Shown here one piece after another: positions 21,341 to 33,491 of a stretch of 64,000 nt of DNA. The stretch is from contig CM060173.1 of assembly GCA_030549775.1 (NCBI GenBank), forward strand, positions 39,380,610 to 39,444,609. Reading direction: 5' to 3'. Positions within the stretch are counted from its first letter, which is position 1, and the number at the start of each line of letters is the position of its first letter. This DNA is from Tamarix chinensis. Taxonomy: Eukaryota; Streptophyta; Magnoliopsida; Caryophyllales; Tamaricaceae. Made by a program: the position numbers and the translations under genes. The notes beneath the pieces are model-generated. The model was not told the DNA's origin and did not search any database. It saw only the letters and a program-made list of their open reading frames with translations.

Positions 21341-22460
21341 GGTGTTTCCCAAGTAGTAACGTAACAATATTTTAGCCTTTATAACTTTGAGTGCTAATAT
21401 CTACCACCACCAAGTTTCTCACACGGTGTCCCTCGTAAAAAGGTTTAAGATGGTGTCTATTCACTTTCCACATCTTTCTTATCTTTCACACTTTTAATCT
21501 CTACTACACCATAAGGAAACACATTAGTCACAATAAACGGGCCAATCCATCTAAAGCTTAATTTTCTTGGAAAAAACTTTAAATGAGAACGATCCAATAA
21601 AACTTTTTGACTAATCTCAAAATTCTTCCTAAGAATAAAATTATCATGAACGGCCTTAGTTCGATCTTTGTATCGCAGTGCAGTTTCAAAAGTGTCATTT
21701 CTTATTTCCTCAGGTTCTTATAGCTGAAGTTTCCTATGTCTTCTAATTTCATTTGACTCCATGTCACATTTCTTCACAGCCTAAAAAGCTCTATGTTCTA
21801 ATTCAACTTGAAGGTGACAAGGCTTACCATAGACCAAATGATATGGTGACATACCAATTGGAGTTTTGAATGGTATGTGATATACCCAAAGAGCATCATT
21901 GAGGTGTAAGCTCTAATCTTTCCTTGTTGGTTTCACCATCTTTGCCAGAATTGATTTGATTTCTCGATTGGATATTTTAGCTTGACCTTTTGTTTGTGGA
22001 TGATATACTATGGAGATTTGATGTTTCACATGATATTTCCTTAACAATGCTTCTACCATTTTGTTGGAGAAGTGTGAACCTTTGTCATTCATTATAGCTT
22101 TTGGCAAGCTAAACCTTGAAAAAATGTTAGTTGGAAGAAAATATACAACTTTAGCCTCATCAGTAAGGGAAGCATTTTCCTCCACCCATTTTGACACATA
22201 ATGTATAGCAACAAGAATGTATTTGAAACCAAAAAATGATGGAAAATGACCCATGAAATCCACACCCCAAACATAAAAAATTTCACATGCAATAATAGGG
22301 TTTTATGGCATTTCATTTCTAGCACCTAATCTTCCAGTCATTTGACAATTTTCTCAAGTATTGGAAAACTCACGAGCATCCTTAAAGAGGTTAGGCTTGT
22401 AAAATGAACTTTCTAAAATTTTATGAGTTGTTCTTTTATGACCAAAATGACCCCACATGC
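21340..22460 (-). pseudogene. Ath-1 integrase (Athila-like Ty3/gypsy)
   Basis: The minus strand encodes an integrase catalytic core in two overlapping frames (21,913-22,325) plus a decayed C-terminal part (21,340-21,900). DFMGHF marks the first catalytic Asp, and MNDKGSHF retains the second. The third position reads [11 protein letters not shown] where intact relatives have GQAE, so the catalytic Glu is Lys here. A zinc-binding His/Cys part lies at 22,300-22,460 with frameshifts. Integrase would join the cDNA ends to host DNA. This copy should be inactive. Confidence 0.75.
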
Positions 22461-23190
22461 ATAGTTATGACAAAATGTTAAGATAGGAAGAATTTCACTA
22501 TCGGGAATACACCTAATGATTTGGTCAACGTAATGTTTCCACAAATATGGATCATCCCACACAAAATACTTTGGTTGACTCTCTATTCTATCCTTTTATG
22601 CTTTAGTGAAATATCAAGGAAATTCCTTTGTGACCAAAAAATTTACGATGTTAGCATACCATGCTATTTCATTTCCAATTATGTGAATTGGTTAATTCGA
22701 AAATGCTTCATTGATGGGTGCCTTAACTTCAACCTCCTCAATTAATCTACTTAGATGATCTGCTACTTCATTTTCTATTCCTTTTTTTTTATCTTTGGTG
22801 CGTAGATTGAATTCTTGGAGTAGAAGTATCCATCTAATCAATCTTGGTTTTGCTTCCTTCTTTGCTAATAGAAATTTCTAAGTTGCATGGTCAGAATAAA
22901 AAATATTATCAGTGCCCAAAAGATAAGAACAAAATTTATATAAAGCAAAGATAATGGCGAGAAGCTCCTTCTTTGTTGTTGTGTAATTAAGTTGACCTTC
23001 ATTCAAAGTTCGTGAGGTTGAAGTATATCACATGTGAATCTTTCTCAATCATTTGAGCATCACACATTAATTCAAAAGAAAATTCCAATCGGGTGGTTGA
23101 AGTATAGGCACACTAATCAATTTTTCCTTTAAATGCTCAAATGCTTTCTTGGGTACTCAAATGCTCAAAATGGATAAATGACTCCCACAT
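22461..23190 (-). pseudogene. Ath-1 RNase H remnant
   Basis: Decayed minus-strand RNase H. A segment near 22,830-23,060 matches the better preserved Ath-2 domain at 44,400-44,660 (the region with ALDKFRSYLLG and the RWILLLQEF block), but with several stops. The upstream RT palm is absent: sequence passes from the start of RT (about 23,210) to the RNase H entry without a YxDD motif. Confidence 0.55.
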
Positions 23191-23620
23191 ATAACAATTT
23201 CAACACCTCTTTTTTACTACCTCCATTATAATCGGATTTACCCTATATTGTACTTGTTTACTAGGCTTAACATCATCATCCATTAAAATCTGATGCATAC
23301 ACACTAAAGGACTAATACCCTTAATATCAGCAATCGTCCATCCCAAAGCAGATTTATATTTCTTCAAAATATTAACAAGTTTTTCTTCCTGTTTGGGTGT
23401 TAGGTCACTAGAGATGAAAACAGGAAGGGCATCTTTTTCTCCCTAAAATACATACTTAAGATGGTCAGGTAAAGGTTTCAACTCCACTTCTGGTTCTTTC
23501 TCTGTGGAAGGTAAAGGTCTATCTAATGTTAATGGTAAATCCACAAATCTTCTGATTGTACCAGTACATGCTCCTAAAGTAGCCACTATCTCTTTGATCT
23601 CCTCATCAACATAAAACTAC
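23190..23620 (-). pseudogene. Ath-1 protease-RT linker and RT N-terminus
   Basis: The minus strand reads LPDHLKYVF, then FISSDLTPKQEEKLVNILKK, then ALGWTIADIKGISP, then KPSKQVQYRVNPIIMEVVKK. This is the standard entry into the Athila-type RT. It breaks off within about 20 residues of the RT fingers, where a deletion removed the catalytic palm. One in-frame stop is visible after VF. Confidence 0.65.
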
Positions 23621-24221
23621 TCATTCAATTCTTTTATAAATTTGATTTCTATGCATTGAGTTAAGGTTACATCTAAGGGATCTTCAGATGATAATTCGTA
23701 AACCTTTTCAGTCAAATCTTTGATAACATTGATTGTAGAGAGCGATTGACCATTTGTAGGATATCTTATGGTGTTATATATGTTAAACCTAATGAATTCA
23801 CCATCAAACTCCATAGCTAAAACTCCATCATGGACATCAAATTTTGTTTTTGAAGTTTTCAAGAATGGTCTACATAACAATATAGGATAAGGGTTAGATG
23901 AACTATTATCTTGCATATGTAACACATAAAATCAATAGGGAATACTAACTCATTCACTTGAACTAAGAAATCTTCAATTATTCCTACAAGATATGTGTTA
24001 GATCTATCAACAAACTAAATAATAACATGATTTTTCTTTGAAGGACCTATAATTAGAGCATTAAAAATAGATAAAGGCACCACATTAATTGAAGCACCTA
24101 AATCAAGTATACATCTTTCATACCTCGTGGTTCCAATCTTGTAAGGGATGGTAAATATACCTAGATCCTTACACTTTAGTGGTAGTTTCCTTTGCAAAAT
24201 TGCTGATGCATTCTCTCCCAC
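23617..24221 (-). pseudogene. Ath-1 aspartic protease
   Basis: Two open pieces (24,015-24,221 and 23,617-23,925) give CILDLGASINVVPLSIF, with DLGA in the place of the DTG/DSG active-site loop as usual in this group, and then RPFLKTSKTKFDVHDG. A frameshift and stop lie between them (about 23,930-24,010). The protease would cut the gag-pol polyprotein. Confidence 0.7.
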
Positions 24222-25830
24222 ACCCTCCGTTTCATCCCCTTTTAGTGTCCTTTTGTTAGTAAAAAAATCCTTAAGAAATTTTGCATACTTTGCACTTGTT
24301 TAATTGCATCAATGAGAGGGATATTAACCTTCACCTTTTTAAATTTGTTAAAAATCTCCTTGTCATAATTTGGCTTCTTGTTTCTTACCAACCTACTAGT
24401 AAAAGGAGCAGTAATTTTAGTAGGAGTAGGAGACTCATATTTAGTTACCTGTGGAGAATTTTCAATTTTTTCTTCTTCAATAACTGTATTATCTTTTTCT
24501 TTAATTATTTCTTCATCATCACTCGCTTACCGTGGACCTGCCAATTATTTCCCACTCCGAGTTGTGATAGCAATAGCATTCTTCCTACGATTCTTTTCCA
24601 TTTTACTTGGGAATTTTGAGGATCCTTATGGTTGTAACCTCCTAAGGGAATCTGCCAATTAACTTACTTTATTCTCCAAGTTCTTGATATCATTTCTAGT
24701 TTCTTGTTGGAACTACAATGTATTGGTAGCCAAAGATTTTACCAAATCTTCTAAAGGCATTCCTCCTGATAGTTGTTGAATTGATGGTGGAGGAAATGGT
24801 TGAAATGGTGGTCTTTCTTGGTATGGTGGAACTTGGAAGAATCCAAGAGGTGGATTTGATCCTTGTTGATTTTGATAAGCTAGTGGTGAGAAATATGAAT
24901 TACCACCTTGTTGATTGTTTCCATGCTGGATTGTATGTTAGAGCGTGAGGATCAATGCTCTTTTGTATTTTTTGTCTTCCAATGGCATTCACTTGTTGTT
25001 CTTCCTGTAAAGGAGGACATATATCAGTAAGATGACCAGTAAAAGAACAAATTCCACATACCTTGGTAGGAATTTTATCATGCACAACTTTCTCTACTAT
25101 AGATGTTAGCTTTGATACTTGTGTTTTTAATTAATTTAGTAATACTAGCCTGTTTCACCCGTTAAGACACGGAATTACTACCCCTATTACAATATTGAGA
25201 GTTATATGTCATATTAGTAATTAATTTTTTAGCTTTAGTAGGAGTTTTATCAAGTAAAGCACCACCACTAGTAGCATCTATCATGATTTGATCCATAGGA
25301 GATAATCCTTCATCAAAGTATTATAATAAAAATTTCTCACTAATTTGGTGATTGGGGCAACTACCACATAACTTCTTGAAACGTTCCCAATATTTATATA
25401 GTGATTTTCTTCCATCTTGCCTAATACCACAAATTTCTTTTCTTATGTTAGTTGTTGTAGATGAAGGAAAATATTTTTCATGTAAAACCTTTTACATATC
25501 AGCCCAAGTATTCAAAGAACTCGTTGGTAAGTTATACAACCATTCTTTTGCTACATTATCCAAAGAAAAAGGGAAAGATTTAAGTTTAAATTATTCTACA
25601 CTTACTCCATTTGGTTTCATACCGTAACATGCGATATGGAATTCCTTAAGAAACTTGTTTGGATTGGTGAAACATCCTAACCCTATTGAGTTGTTATCCT
25701 TGAATCCTTTAAAAATGGGAAAAACACATATTAAACCAGGTTTGATCTCACAAGTATCATTTTTTGTAGGATAATTAATACATAAAAAGTTAGGGTTAAT
25801 AATTTCTATCACTAAGTTCTATACTATAGA
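24222..25830 (-). pseudogene. Ath-1 gag
   Basis: Decayed minus-strand gag. The zinc knuckle VCGICSFTGHLTDICP (about 25,020-25,070) follows the CX2CX4HX4C pattern. The gag core lies at 25,350-25,812, including INYPTKNDTCEIKPGL near the N-terminal side. Frames are interrupted many times. The N-terminus, the primer-binding site and the end of the 5' LTR are deleted, since gag joins LTR sequence directly near 25,830. Confidence 0.65.
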
Positions 25831-27226
25831 TAAATAATAAAATACGTTACTTAATAATTAATAAATCAGGATAGGAAGATATTGATTATGGTCTTCGGAT
25901 ATCAAATAATCATAGAAAAGAATGATCCTAAATGATCTAACGTTGACCTATAGAAACTCATGATAATTCATCTCTTCACTTTAAACTAAATAACCTCTCA
26001 ATTTATCATCTAGCCAATTAATAACCTAGGTTAAGAATGCTAGATTCAATTAATGACAACATTATGAATGGAAAACAATCAAATACGACCATAATCACAT
26101 AAGCTTGGATCATGCAAACATACGAATTAATAGACAAGATTAATAATTAACCTTTTGCTACTTTGGATACATTAATTAACAATTACGTGTTAATTTTATT
26201 GTCCTAGCTTTGATTATTATCTAAACTAAATAGGTGATCAATCTAATTAGTTTAAATTCTTAACCTATGATGCGAGATCATTCGATTTTGTCCATTAATC
26301 CAATTAAATTTCATTAAGAATCATAAATTCAAATTATGTTGTCATATCTTAAATCCTAATTCTGTCATCAAATCCTCCTACCCTATACTATCTACGCTAC
26401 TATCTTCATAGTTGCACTAACAAACTATTAAATGTAGTAATCTATAATTAACATCAATGATTAATAATAAATTAACAATGAAACCATAAAACTAAGATAA
26501 ATAATAAGATAATAAAGAGAATTACATTCAATTATAAATCAGATCTTATAATTAAGAGAGGAATGAAGAAGAACTTATCAACTTGAATTATACATTGTTA
26601 ATTATTCAATTGAATACAATGGAGAGAAAGAGAATTAGAATTGTGGAGTACATGTGTTTTCTAGAGAATATAGAGAAAAAGAGAGTCTAATTTTTGAACT
26701 ATAAAAAAATTAAATGTCAAATCATTAGAATTGTCAGAAAATATATCAGGAAAAAGTTCACATGAGTTTTTATATAAAAAAAAAACACAGTCCGTGTTTT
26801 GGAAACACAGGACCTTCATGTTTTTCCCTAAATTCTCTTCCAATTGCTGAATTTTGAAAACTGAGACTTTTATCTTCTGGCAACAAAACATAACCCATGT
26901 TTAGGAAATATGGAGGTACCATCTTGTTTGTTCCTTCGTTATCTCCATGAAATTTCAACACAATCTTCTCTTTAATATATAACCTTTATTTTTTGTCTTT
27001 TCTTTCATTGATTCAATATCTCTTAACGTGTTCCTCTTTTCTTTGATTTCTCCTTTGAATTTCTTTATTTTTATCTTTACATGCAAAATCTATCCAAAAG
27101 TGAAAAACTCGAGAAAAGATTAAATCTTACAAAAATATCAAGGAATATATATATAAATACCTATAAAAAGCATTATAAGATTAGTCAAGTTAATAAAATC
27201 CCATTAAATATGTGTAATAACAACAA
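25830..27226 (-). mobile_element. Ath-1 5' LTR (partial)
   Basis: It aligns with the Ath-2 LTR (47,302-48,810) over many blocks, such as AATAACCTAGGTTA and TCAATTAATG. Near 26,780-26,920 it has the ACACGG-type dyads. The right end is near 27,226, where similarity to Ath-2 fades. No target duplication could be checked because the left end is not defined. Confidence 0.55.
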
Positions 27227-27570
27227 CCACTACACTTTCATGGAATTAAGATATCAAACCATTCAAATCTCCTGAAAAAATTAATCAAATTGGTAACAAA
27301 ATTAAGTCTATTCAAATAGGATGAATAAACTTAGATTGAATCAATTTGGTCCATTGAATTAGATCAAATCAATTAATCCAATAAACAATCAATAGATTAG
27401 ATAAAAAAAGGAAAGATCAAATCAAAATTAGATTGAAGGTAAAGTGGACAGAAGCTAATTGGATTAAAGGTAATCAAAGAAAGAGGCTATGATACCTCTA
27501 AAGTGTCTTAGCTTAATGAAAACAATGTAGAGGAATAAAATCAAAGGGTAAAATAGCCAAGATAGCATGC
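27227..27570. other. AT-rich spacer
   Basis: Short AATCAA/ATTAGAT motifs recur. No coding or repeat boundary was recognised. Confidence 0.3.
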
Positions 27571-28613
27571 TAAAAAAAATAGAACCTTTTAGTCACTCAG
27601 ACTAGGATAACTGATTGATTCGAATTAAAGGTGAGAATGATTTGATCAGCTTCTTATTCTAAAACATGATTACTCTAATATTTAGGCTTCAATCTTGTTA
27701 GAGCAAGCAAGAACAAATTATGTCACACCTCTATTATTATCCACTAGCAACAAAACTGGATAAATGGGGATGCATACTAGTGTCATTGGGAACTCAATCC
27801 CATTTGTGTGGTGAACAAATCTTGATGGTTGCAAACCGTCAAAAAGAGAGAGAGAAAGGGTATTTATAATAAAAACATATCTTGATTTTGTATTAAAACC
27901 TTAGCCCACCTTAGTTACATTTTAATCAAGCTTTTAATAAAATTAAAGATACCTTATGTTTAATCCTATTAATACCGCCTTAGGATTAAGGAGATACTAA
28001 AACTATTAAGACCTCATCTTACCTAGTATATAGTCTATTCCTACTCCATTTTTATTGGTTTGAGATCCTATAGGTTTAAGTAATCTTTTCAGTGGACCAA
28101 AATTGCTTTTGGACCCACAAAGATGATATGAACACCCTAATTACAAATATTTCATAAGCTCATCACAACCTGTTATATACTTATCCTTTTCTCATATGAC
28201 ATTTAGATAGGATATAATACATTGATTGCACCATCCTTCATTTATTCAATCACACTCCTTCTCAATCACAAAACAAGACAATCCTTAAACTAATGACACC
28301 TTGTTTAAAATGGTGATACTAACATTAGTCATACTTGTTGAGAGCCCCAAAGATATCTTTCTCATGTTATGAAAGGGAAAAATCCAATATTGGTCATCTA
28401 TGACTTCATATGATTCACACCATATTTTATCATTACCTTTATGATCACCCCTAATAAGGGAAACAATTAATACAGTCAAAACATGACGATCATTATATTA
28501 GCATATACAAAAATCTCAGGATAGAGGATAATATTTTGTTTATAGAAAACTAATGACACTTCACACAATATTCAATGTAGTGTCCTCCTATTGGTTTTAT
28601 CCAATACCATTTT

Positions 28614-28614
<1 letters not shown>
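27570..28614 (-). mobile_element. Cop-1 3' LTR, downstream part
   Basis: Non-coding and related in orientation to the copia pol at 41,600-53,935. A minus-strand promoter-like TATTTATAAT lies near 27,862. It is separated from the rest of the LTR (41,297-41,590) by the CACTA element. LTR limits are not determined. Confidence 0.4.

Positions 28615-28667
<53 letters not shown>
28615..28667. repeat. (TA)n microsatellite at the CACTA left edge
   Basis: About 26 TA units lie where the left CACTA terminal inverted repeat should be. Confidence 0.9.
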
Positions 28668-28670
<3 letters not shown>

Positions 28671-28713
28671 ATTAGTTTGATAACTCATATTAAAATGTAT
28701 CTACCCTGAAATG

Positions 28714-29135
28714 GGGTTTTAATAATCGTTATTTTATGCTTTTAATAATGGTTTTAAACCGTTATTGAATTGTCCATTATTAAATCTTTAATAATGGTTT
28801 ATAACCGTTATAAAAATATACCAAAAACCACAAATAGGAGTGTAAACTTGGTATTCAATAATGGTTTTTAAATAAAAATTGTTGTCAAAAACAATGTTTG
28901 AATAACGGTTTCTAAGTCAAAACTGTTGTTAAAAACAAAGTTTTAATAAAAATTATTAAAAAAACTTTTCATAATGGATCTTACTGAAATGGTTATTAAA
29001 AATTGTATTAATAACGGTTATAGTGGGGGAATGTTATTAAAACATTTTTTTTAGTAACGGTTTTTACTCAAAACCGTTATCAAAACATCTATAATAACAA
29101 TTTTTGTAAGAACAGTTATTAAAACTATAATTGTT
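28714..29135. repeat. CACTA 3' subterminal repeats
   Basis: About 15 copies of (A)ATAACGGTTTT or its complement, often as facing pairs (AATGGTTTTAAACCGTTATT) that can fold back. Confidence 0.85.
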
Positions 29136-30036
29136 TTTTCTTGTTTTGTTCCAGCCCACATACGTAGCTTTATGTTCAAATATTTACCAAATATATAATG
29201 TAAAATAACATCAATTCATATATACATGCATGTCTTCTTCCCAAATGATACCCTATATTTTCAATTAAGCTCTAATTAGTATGTCTTAATATATTAGACA
29301 TACCTGGGAGTCAAAATTAGTAGGCATACCACAATTAGGTAGCTCTACACTCCAAATTCAAAAGTTCATAGATCATAGTCTAGATGACCAAAATATGTAG
29401 CTAAAATATAAACCTGAACATGCATGTAGAATATAGATCCCTAGCTAATATCGAATGTATGAATGCATGTGCTTGGCCCATTGGTCTCTAACTTCATTAA
29501 TTTCACCAACATTGTATTTTTAGCCTCGTGCATAGTCACCGATGAAAAAATATAATGCCCAAGTTTTGATTAATATTCAGTTAGTATTTAGGTTAAATAC
29601 CAAATATATATGTCATGATTCATTAATGGAAAAATATGGAAAAACAAACAAGCATGGCTCAGATCTATGTTGACCGATCAGTTTTGGACTATCAAATCCA
29701 TTACTCTACATACACATTGTCCACAATCATCGTCATTCTGCTGTTGTGGACACTATCAAATGAATTTAGTTAGCTTTGTAACTATTAGATATTAATTTAA
29801 ATTAAAAATAATAATAATAAATAGTTATCTTCCTACATACTATTACAGGCTCATATTGAAGTAACTATTAGACTCTTTGGGTCTAGGACACAATTCCCAC
29901 CTCTACTATGATACGCCATCTATAGTGTCCTAATAAATTGGATACGCAATATTTTAAGTATATATACCTCAAATAATTAAAGTAGAATATATGCATAAAT
30001 AAGCTAATGAAGTAATAAGTGAAAAGTATACTAACA
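29136..30036. other. CACTA 3' non-coding part
   Basis: AT-rich, with no domain recognised. It lies between the C48 remnant and the subterminal repeats. Confidence 0.4.
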
Positions 30037-30290
30037 TGTCGATAAATTCTTTACCACCATGACGAGCGGCGTCAAAAGGTACATCATAGGTTTGAAGGGA
30101 ATCAAACACATAGACTTTATTAAGATCAGGTCAGACGGCATACAAAACCTAATATTCATGTGCGAGGTGAAGAATGAGATAAGGGTTGTTGTATCCCTCA
30201 ATCAAAATGTGATCCGCTAAATAGTTTATGTGCCTACCCTCTCTTATTGTAGTACTGCCAGCTATGTAGTATGGCACACAAATACAATAG
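30037..30290 (-). pseudogene. CACTA-encoded Ulp1-like C48 peptidase remnant
   Basis: The minus strand gives ILIEGYNNPYLILHLAHEY, then a stop, VLYAV, a stop, and PDLNKVYVFDSLQTYDVPFD. The pattern HxxxL...VYxxDSL is the C48 catalytic-His region (usually HWVL...KVYxLDSL). Here the His codon is at about 30,158-30,160, the Trp after it is changed and two stops interrupt it. Such peptidase domains are common at the 3' side of plant CACTA genes. The catalytic Cys part further downstream was not found. Confidence 0.6.
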
Positions 30291-30599
30291 AGGATAACAT
30301 TCACTCCATCGCAGTAGGACTAGCTACCAACCTATGGATGACAATAACAATGCATATTTGTTAATAACTGATAACTCATATAAGAGGTCATTAAAATTCC
30401 AATATGACAAGAAATATTAAAATCTGAAATATAAAATAATACTTACATGATATAGACAACAACACTCATGGTTGACATCCATTCCTGATTATAAATGTTT
30501 CTTATGTCAACTGTTGATACCATGTAAGTAGCAATGCCCCTCCCAACATACTCAAGATGACAATCAATGAAAATATAATTGTCCCTAAGGTAGTTTTAG

Positions 30600-31391
30600 G
30601 CATAGAAATACAATAAAGCCAGTGCTGGTGGAGGTTGACTCTTCTCTAAAGAAGGAATCTTTTGTGAGGTAACTGATTTTTTAGATTTAGTTCTCTTTCC
30701 TTTAGTAGCGCCCTCTTTTGTGTTTCTCGTTCTACTAGTGCCTTTCTTGGTTTTACTAGTAGGAGTTGTCTTCTTTTTTTATTCCTTAATTGACAATAAT
30801 AAACAAAATATGTACTGAGCATATATATGTGAAAAAAGGTATAAATAGTGTAAGTAATAAATAAGGTCTGATAATGATGTTGAATGTCATTACATCTTCA
30901 GTAGTAAGACGTTTCTGATCTATAGGCCAAGGCACAAAGCTTCCATAAGCTTCTAGTAATGTGGCTGCCTCATTGCCTTCTTTATAAAAAGGCAAGGGTG
31001 CACTACCAATGATTGGAGTGTTAATACTTATTGGCCTTGTATTTAGGGCTAAGTTATACCCATGGACTATTTGTGTTTGGGTAGTATGACTAATGTGTAC
31101 CCTTCCTTTCACAAAAAGAGTTGAAAGATCATTCGCTAATACGTCACATTTATGCAAATCCTAAAATAAAATATTATTTAAGACACCGAATACATCTAAT
31201 AATAATTTATAGTTTGTAATGCTTGCCTTGGAAAGAGAAGAAAGATGTGCATCAGCTTTGCAACTGTCTCTAACGCAATTTATATTGGGTATATGAAACT
31301 GATCATGGTTAATTGAATCGGATGGCTTATACCCTTGAGATTTAATAAATGACAACTCTTGCTCCATTGTTGTTGTCCGTTCAAATGCCAT
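30600..31391 (-). pseudogene. CACTA transposon protein, DUF8039-like region and basic linker
   Basis: Two open pieces (31,161-31,391 and 30,786-31,157). The second contains SAPLPFYKEGNEAATLLEAY followed by GSFVPWP, which matches the conserved block found before the C48 domain in plant CACTA proteins (…LPxPxxDEVxTVxxAxGSFVxWP). Next comes a Lys/Thr-rich linker at 30,600-30,780. Function is unknown. Its position between DUF4216 and C48 supports the assignment. Confidence 0.55.
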
Positions 31392-32190
31392 TTTTAGTTT
31401 CTAGGTGAGGATGGCCACTTGCTCATTAGTGATATGAGAACCACGAGATCGACTACACACGCTCGTTCTCATAACACCTAATCCAAGACCCCTATGTCTT
31501 CGGAGTGTTCTACAATTCCTATTGTCTAGGACACAATGTTATATTAGTCTACCCCCTCTATAGCATCTGACGTTTCAAGTTCATCCTATAATGCATACAA
31601 TATATTTAAATTTAGCTTATAGGAATAAGTATAATATAATAGTTTTCTAAAGGAAAACTATGTAGGGTTTGAGATATCTATAAACTTATAATTTTTTTGC
31701 TAGCAACATCTACATCTTTATTAATATATCTATCTTTTGTTACTTTAGCCTTCTTCAATAATGTACCAATATTGATGGACAAGGTACATAGATCCAAGTC
31801 TTGGGCTAAGAGCTATAAATCAAAAAATAATCTTATATTAAGGATATTATTGTAACATATGATACGTGTGCTTGTTTTTTAAAATGTATTTTTCGACCTT
31901 CATCAATGGATATTTATTAGAATTGTATGTATTTACCATAATGTACCTCATTGCCTTCTTTTCCTTCTTTCCCCCTTGTTTTAGGATTAGTTTCAAGATC
32001 TGATACATATATTACTTCATGATAATCATCCCTAACATATATTTCCTCATCATTAATTTTATTATTATTATCATTTAATAATTGAGTTGCTTGCACAGCT
32101 GAGACATACTCTTTATTTCAATTGGCATCATTTTCATCGTTACATTTATTGGCATTTCTTTTCTTTGTAGATTAGTGACAAAGAATACTT
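31392..32190 (-). other. CACTA inter-domain region
   Basis: Decayed. An acidic segment near 31,960-32,060 (EEIYVRDDYHEVIYVSDLE) fits the tail after DUF4216. The rest is unassigned. Confidence 0.35.
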
Positions 32191-32400
32191 GTGGCACTTG
32201 TGTTGCCAAGATGAATGTGTCTTATTTATGCCCTACCCTATCTTCATATCTACTAATGTGAATCCATCTTCATATCTAACCCCCTAGCTATTATCAACCC
32301 ATCTATAGCCAAATATAGGGACTTAAAATATAGTATAATCTAATTCTCATATATACTCAATCACACCATAATAATTCATATCTTCATAGGTTGGATTCTT
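32190..32400 (-). pseudogene. CACTA DUF4216 domain remnant
   Basis: The minus strand reads YYGVIEYI, stop, ELDYTIF, stop, VPIFGYRWVDNS, stop, GVRYEDGFTLVDMKIG. The order and spacing match DUF4216 (YYG...ELDY...VPLFKCxWVD...GFTLVDL). Three in-frame stops mark it as dead. DUF4216 is a non-catalytic domain accompanying TNP2 transposases. Confidence 0.7.
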
Positions 32401-32559
32401 TTATTTCACACTAGCAACATGCATTACCTTAGCCACTAGATTCTCCCTACTATTCTGCATTGTAGTCTTCTCATCTTGTTGTTTTATATAAATGAGACAT
32501 CCAATGTAGGGTTTTAGAAATTAAAGTTGGGGAATGTTTGATGAGTGGAGTGATGTGAT

Positions 32560-32818
32560 CTCTTATCTAATTGATAAAGGAAAGATTATGTTTATCTATT
32601 ATCCATTTCTCAGTCTTTGATAGATTTTCAATTTGTAAGGAAAGCATATGTTCTTCACTATACGGCTGGACATCATCAAAGTTGTGTAATACATATAGAT
32701 GTGCTTTATAGAATATGTCATGTTCTACACACCCAAACTGTTTGCCCATAATACCCTGTCCTTTAATTTTTCCTGCATGTCAAGACTTAGGAATACAAAG
32801 AGCTTCAACATTTGATAA
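32560..32818 (-). pseudogene. CACTA DUF4218 domain, downstream half
   Basis: The minus strand gives ALCIPKS, stop, HAGKIKGQGIMGK, then KAHLYVLHNFDDVQPYSEEH, matching the end of DUF4218 (ExLGIPKSRHxGRLxGxGTIGxK...AHxYVLxNxDEVxPYxxEH). It continues the half at 35,698-36,090. Chr-1 sits between the two halves. Confidence 0.75.
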
Positions 32819-32922
32819 TGATGTAATTCTCAAAACACCCTCTTAGATCACGAAGTTAATTTTAGTCTAAAAAATGAATACTCAAATTTGGACAAAAGTA
32901 ATTAGCAATAAATAATGTAACA
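32819..32922 (-). repeat. Chr-1 3' LTR, terminal 104 bp only
   Basis: Nearly identical to 34,962-35,065 of the 5' LTR. Similarity stops inside the LTR, where protease sequence begins. Confidence 0.75.
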
Positions 32923-33491
32923 ACTAAAGCATACCCTCCCCCATTTTCTTCCACTATTCTTTTAAACTCATTACAAGTTACAAGGTAGTTGCTTTTCTCC
33001 TTTTCTTTCTTAGCAACTTTGGGCGGTAAAGGCAATAATCTAACTCTTCTACCTTCTTTAGTTGTTACAATATAAACATTAGATCTACCTTTATGCTCCG
33101 AGTCATGATCAAATTGCCATGGTCTTCCAAGCAGCAAGTGACACGCATCCATAGGCAGTATGTCACACCACCTTTCATCTTCAAACCCTCCAATGGAATA
33201 AGAAACCAAAGCTTGCTTCTTCACTCTTACTCTCACACCATCATTCAACCAATTCAGCTTGTAAGGCTCATCGTGATCCCTAGTAGTAAGTTTCAACTTA
33301 CTCACGGCTTCATTAGAGATCACATCAGTTTGTGCTCCACCATCAACAATCACATTGCAAGTTTTCTCACCAATCTTGCACCTAGTATGGAATAGATTTT
33401 TTCTTTTCCTTTCATCATTTGTTGGTTCACTAAACAAAATCTTGCGAACCACAATCATATTAAGCTTGCTTTCTAGGGGGGATCTCATCAA
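32862..33491 (-). pseudogene. Chr-1 aspartic protease region
   Basis: An open frame of 209 residues. CNVIVDGGAQTDVIS carries the active-site loop as DGG, usual in plant chromovirus-like proteases. It is followed by LLGRPWQFDHD, the second conserved protease block, and a basic linker LLPLPPKVAKKEKEK. The last 20 or so residues are read from LTR sequence after the deletion junction near 32,922. It overlaps the gag frame (33,460) by 32 bp in another frame. Confidence 0.75.

Noticed and set aside
32862..33491. Intact host aspartic protease gene
   Set aside because: It is flanked by gag, a primer-binding site and LTRs and has the retroelement DGG loop and GRPW block. Its 3' end runs into LTR.
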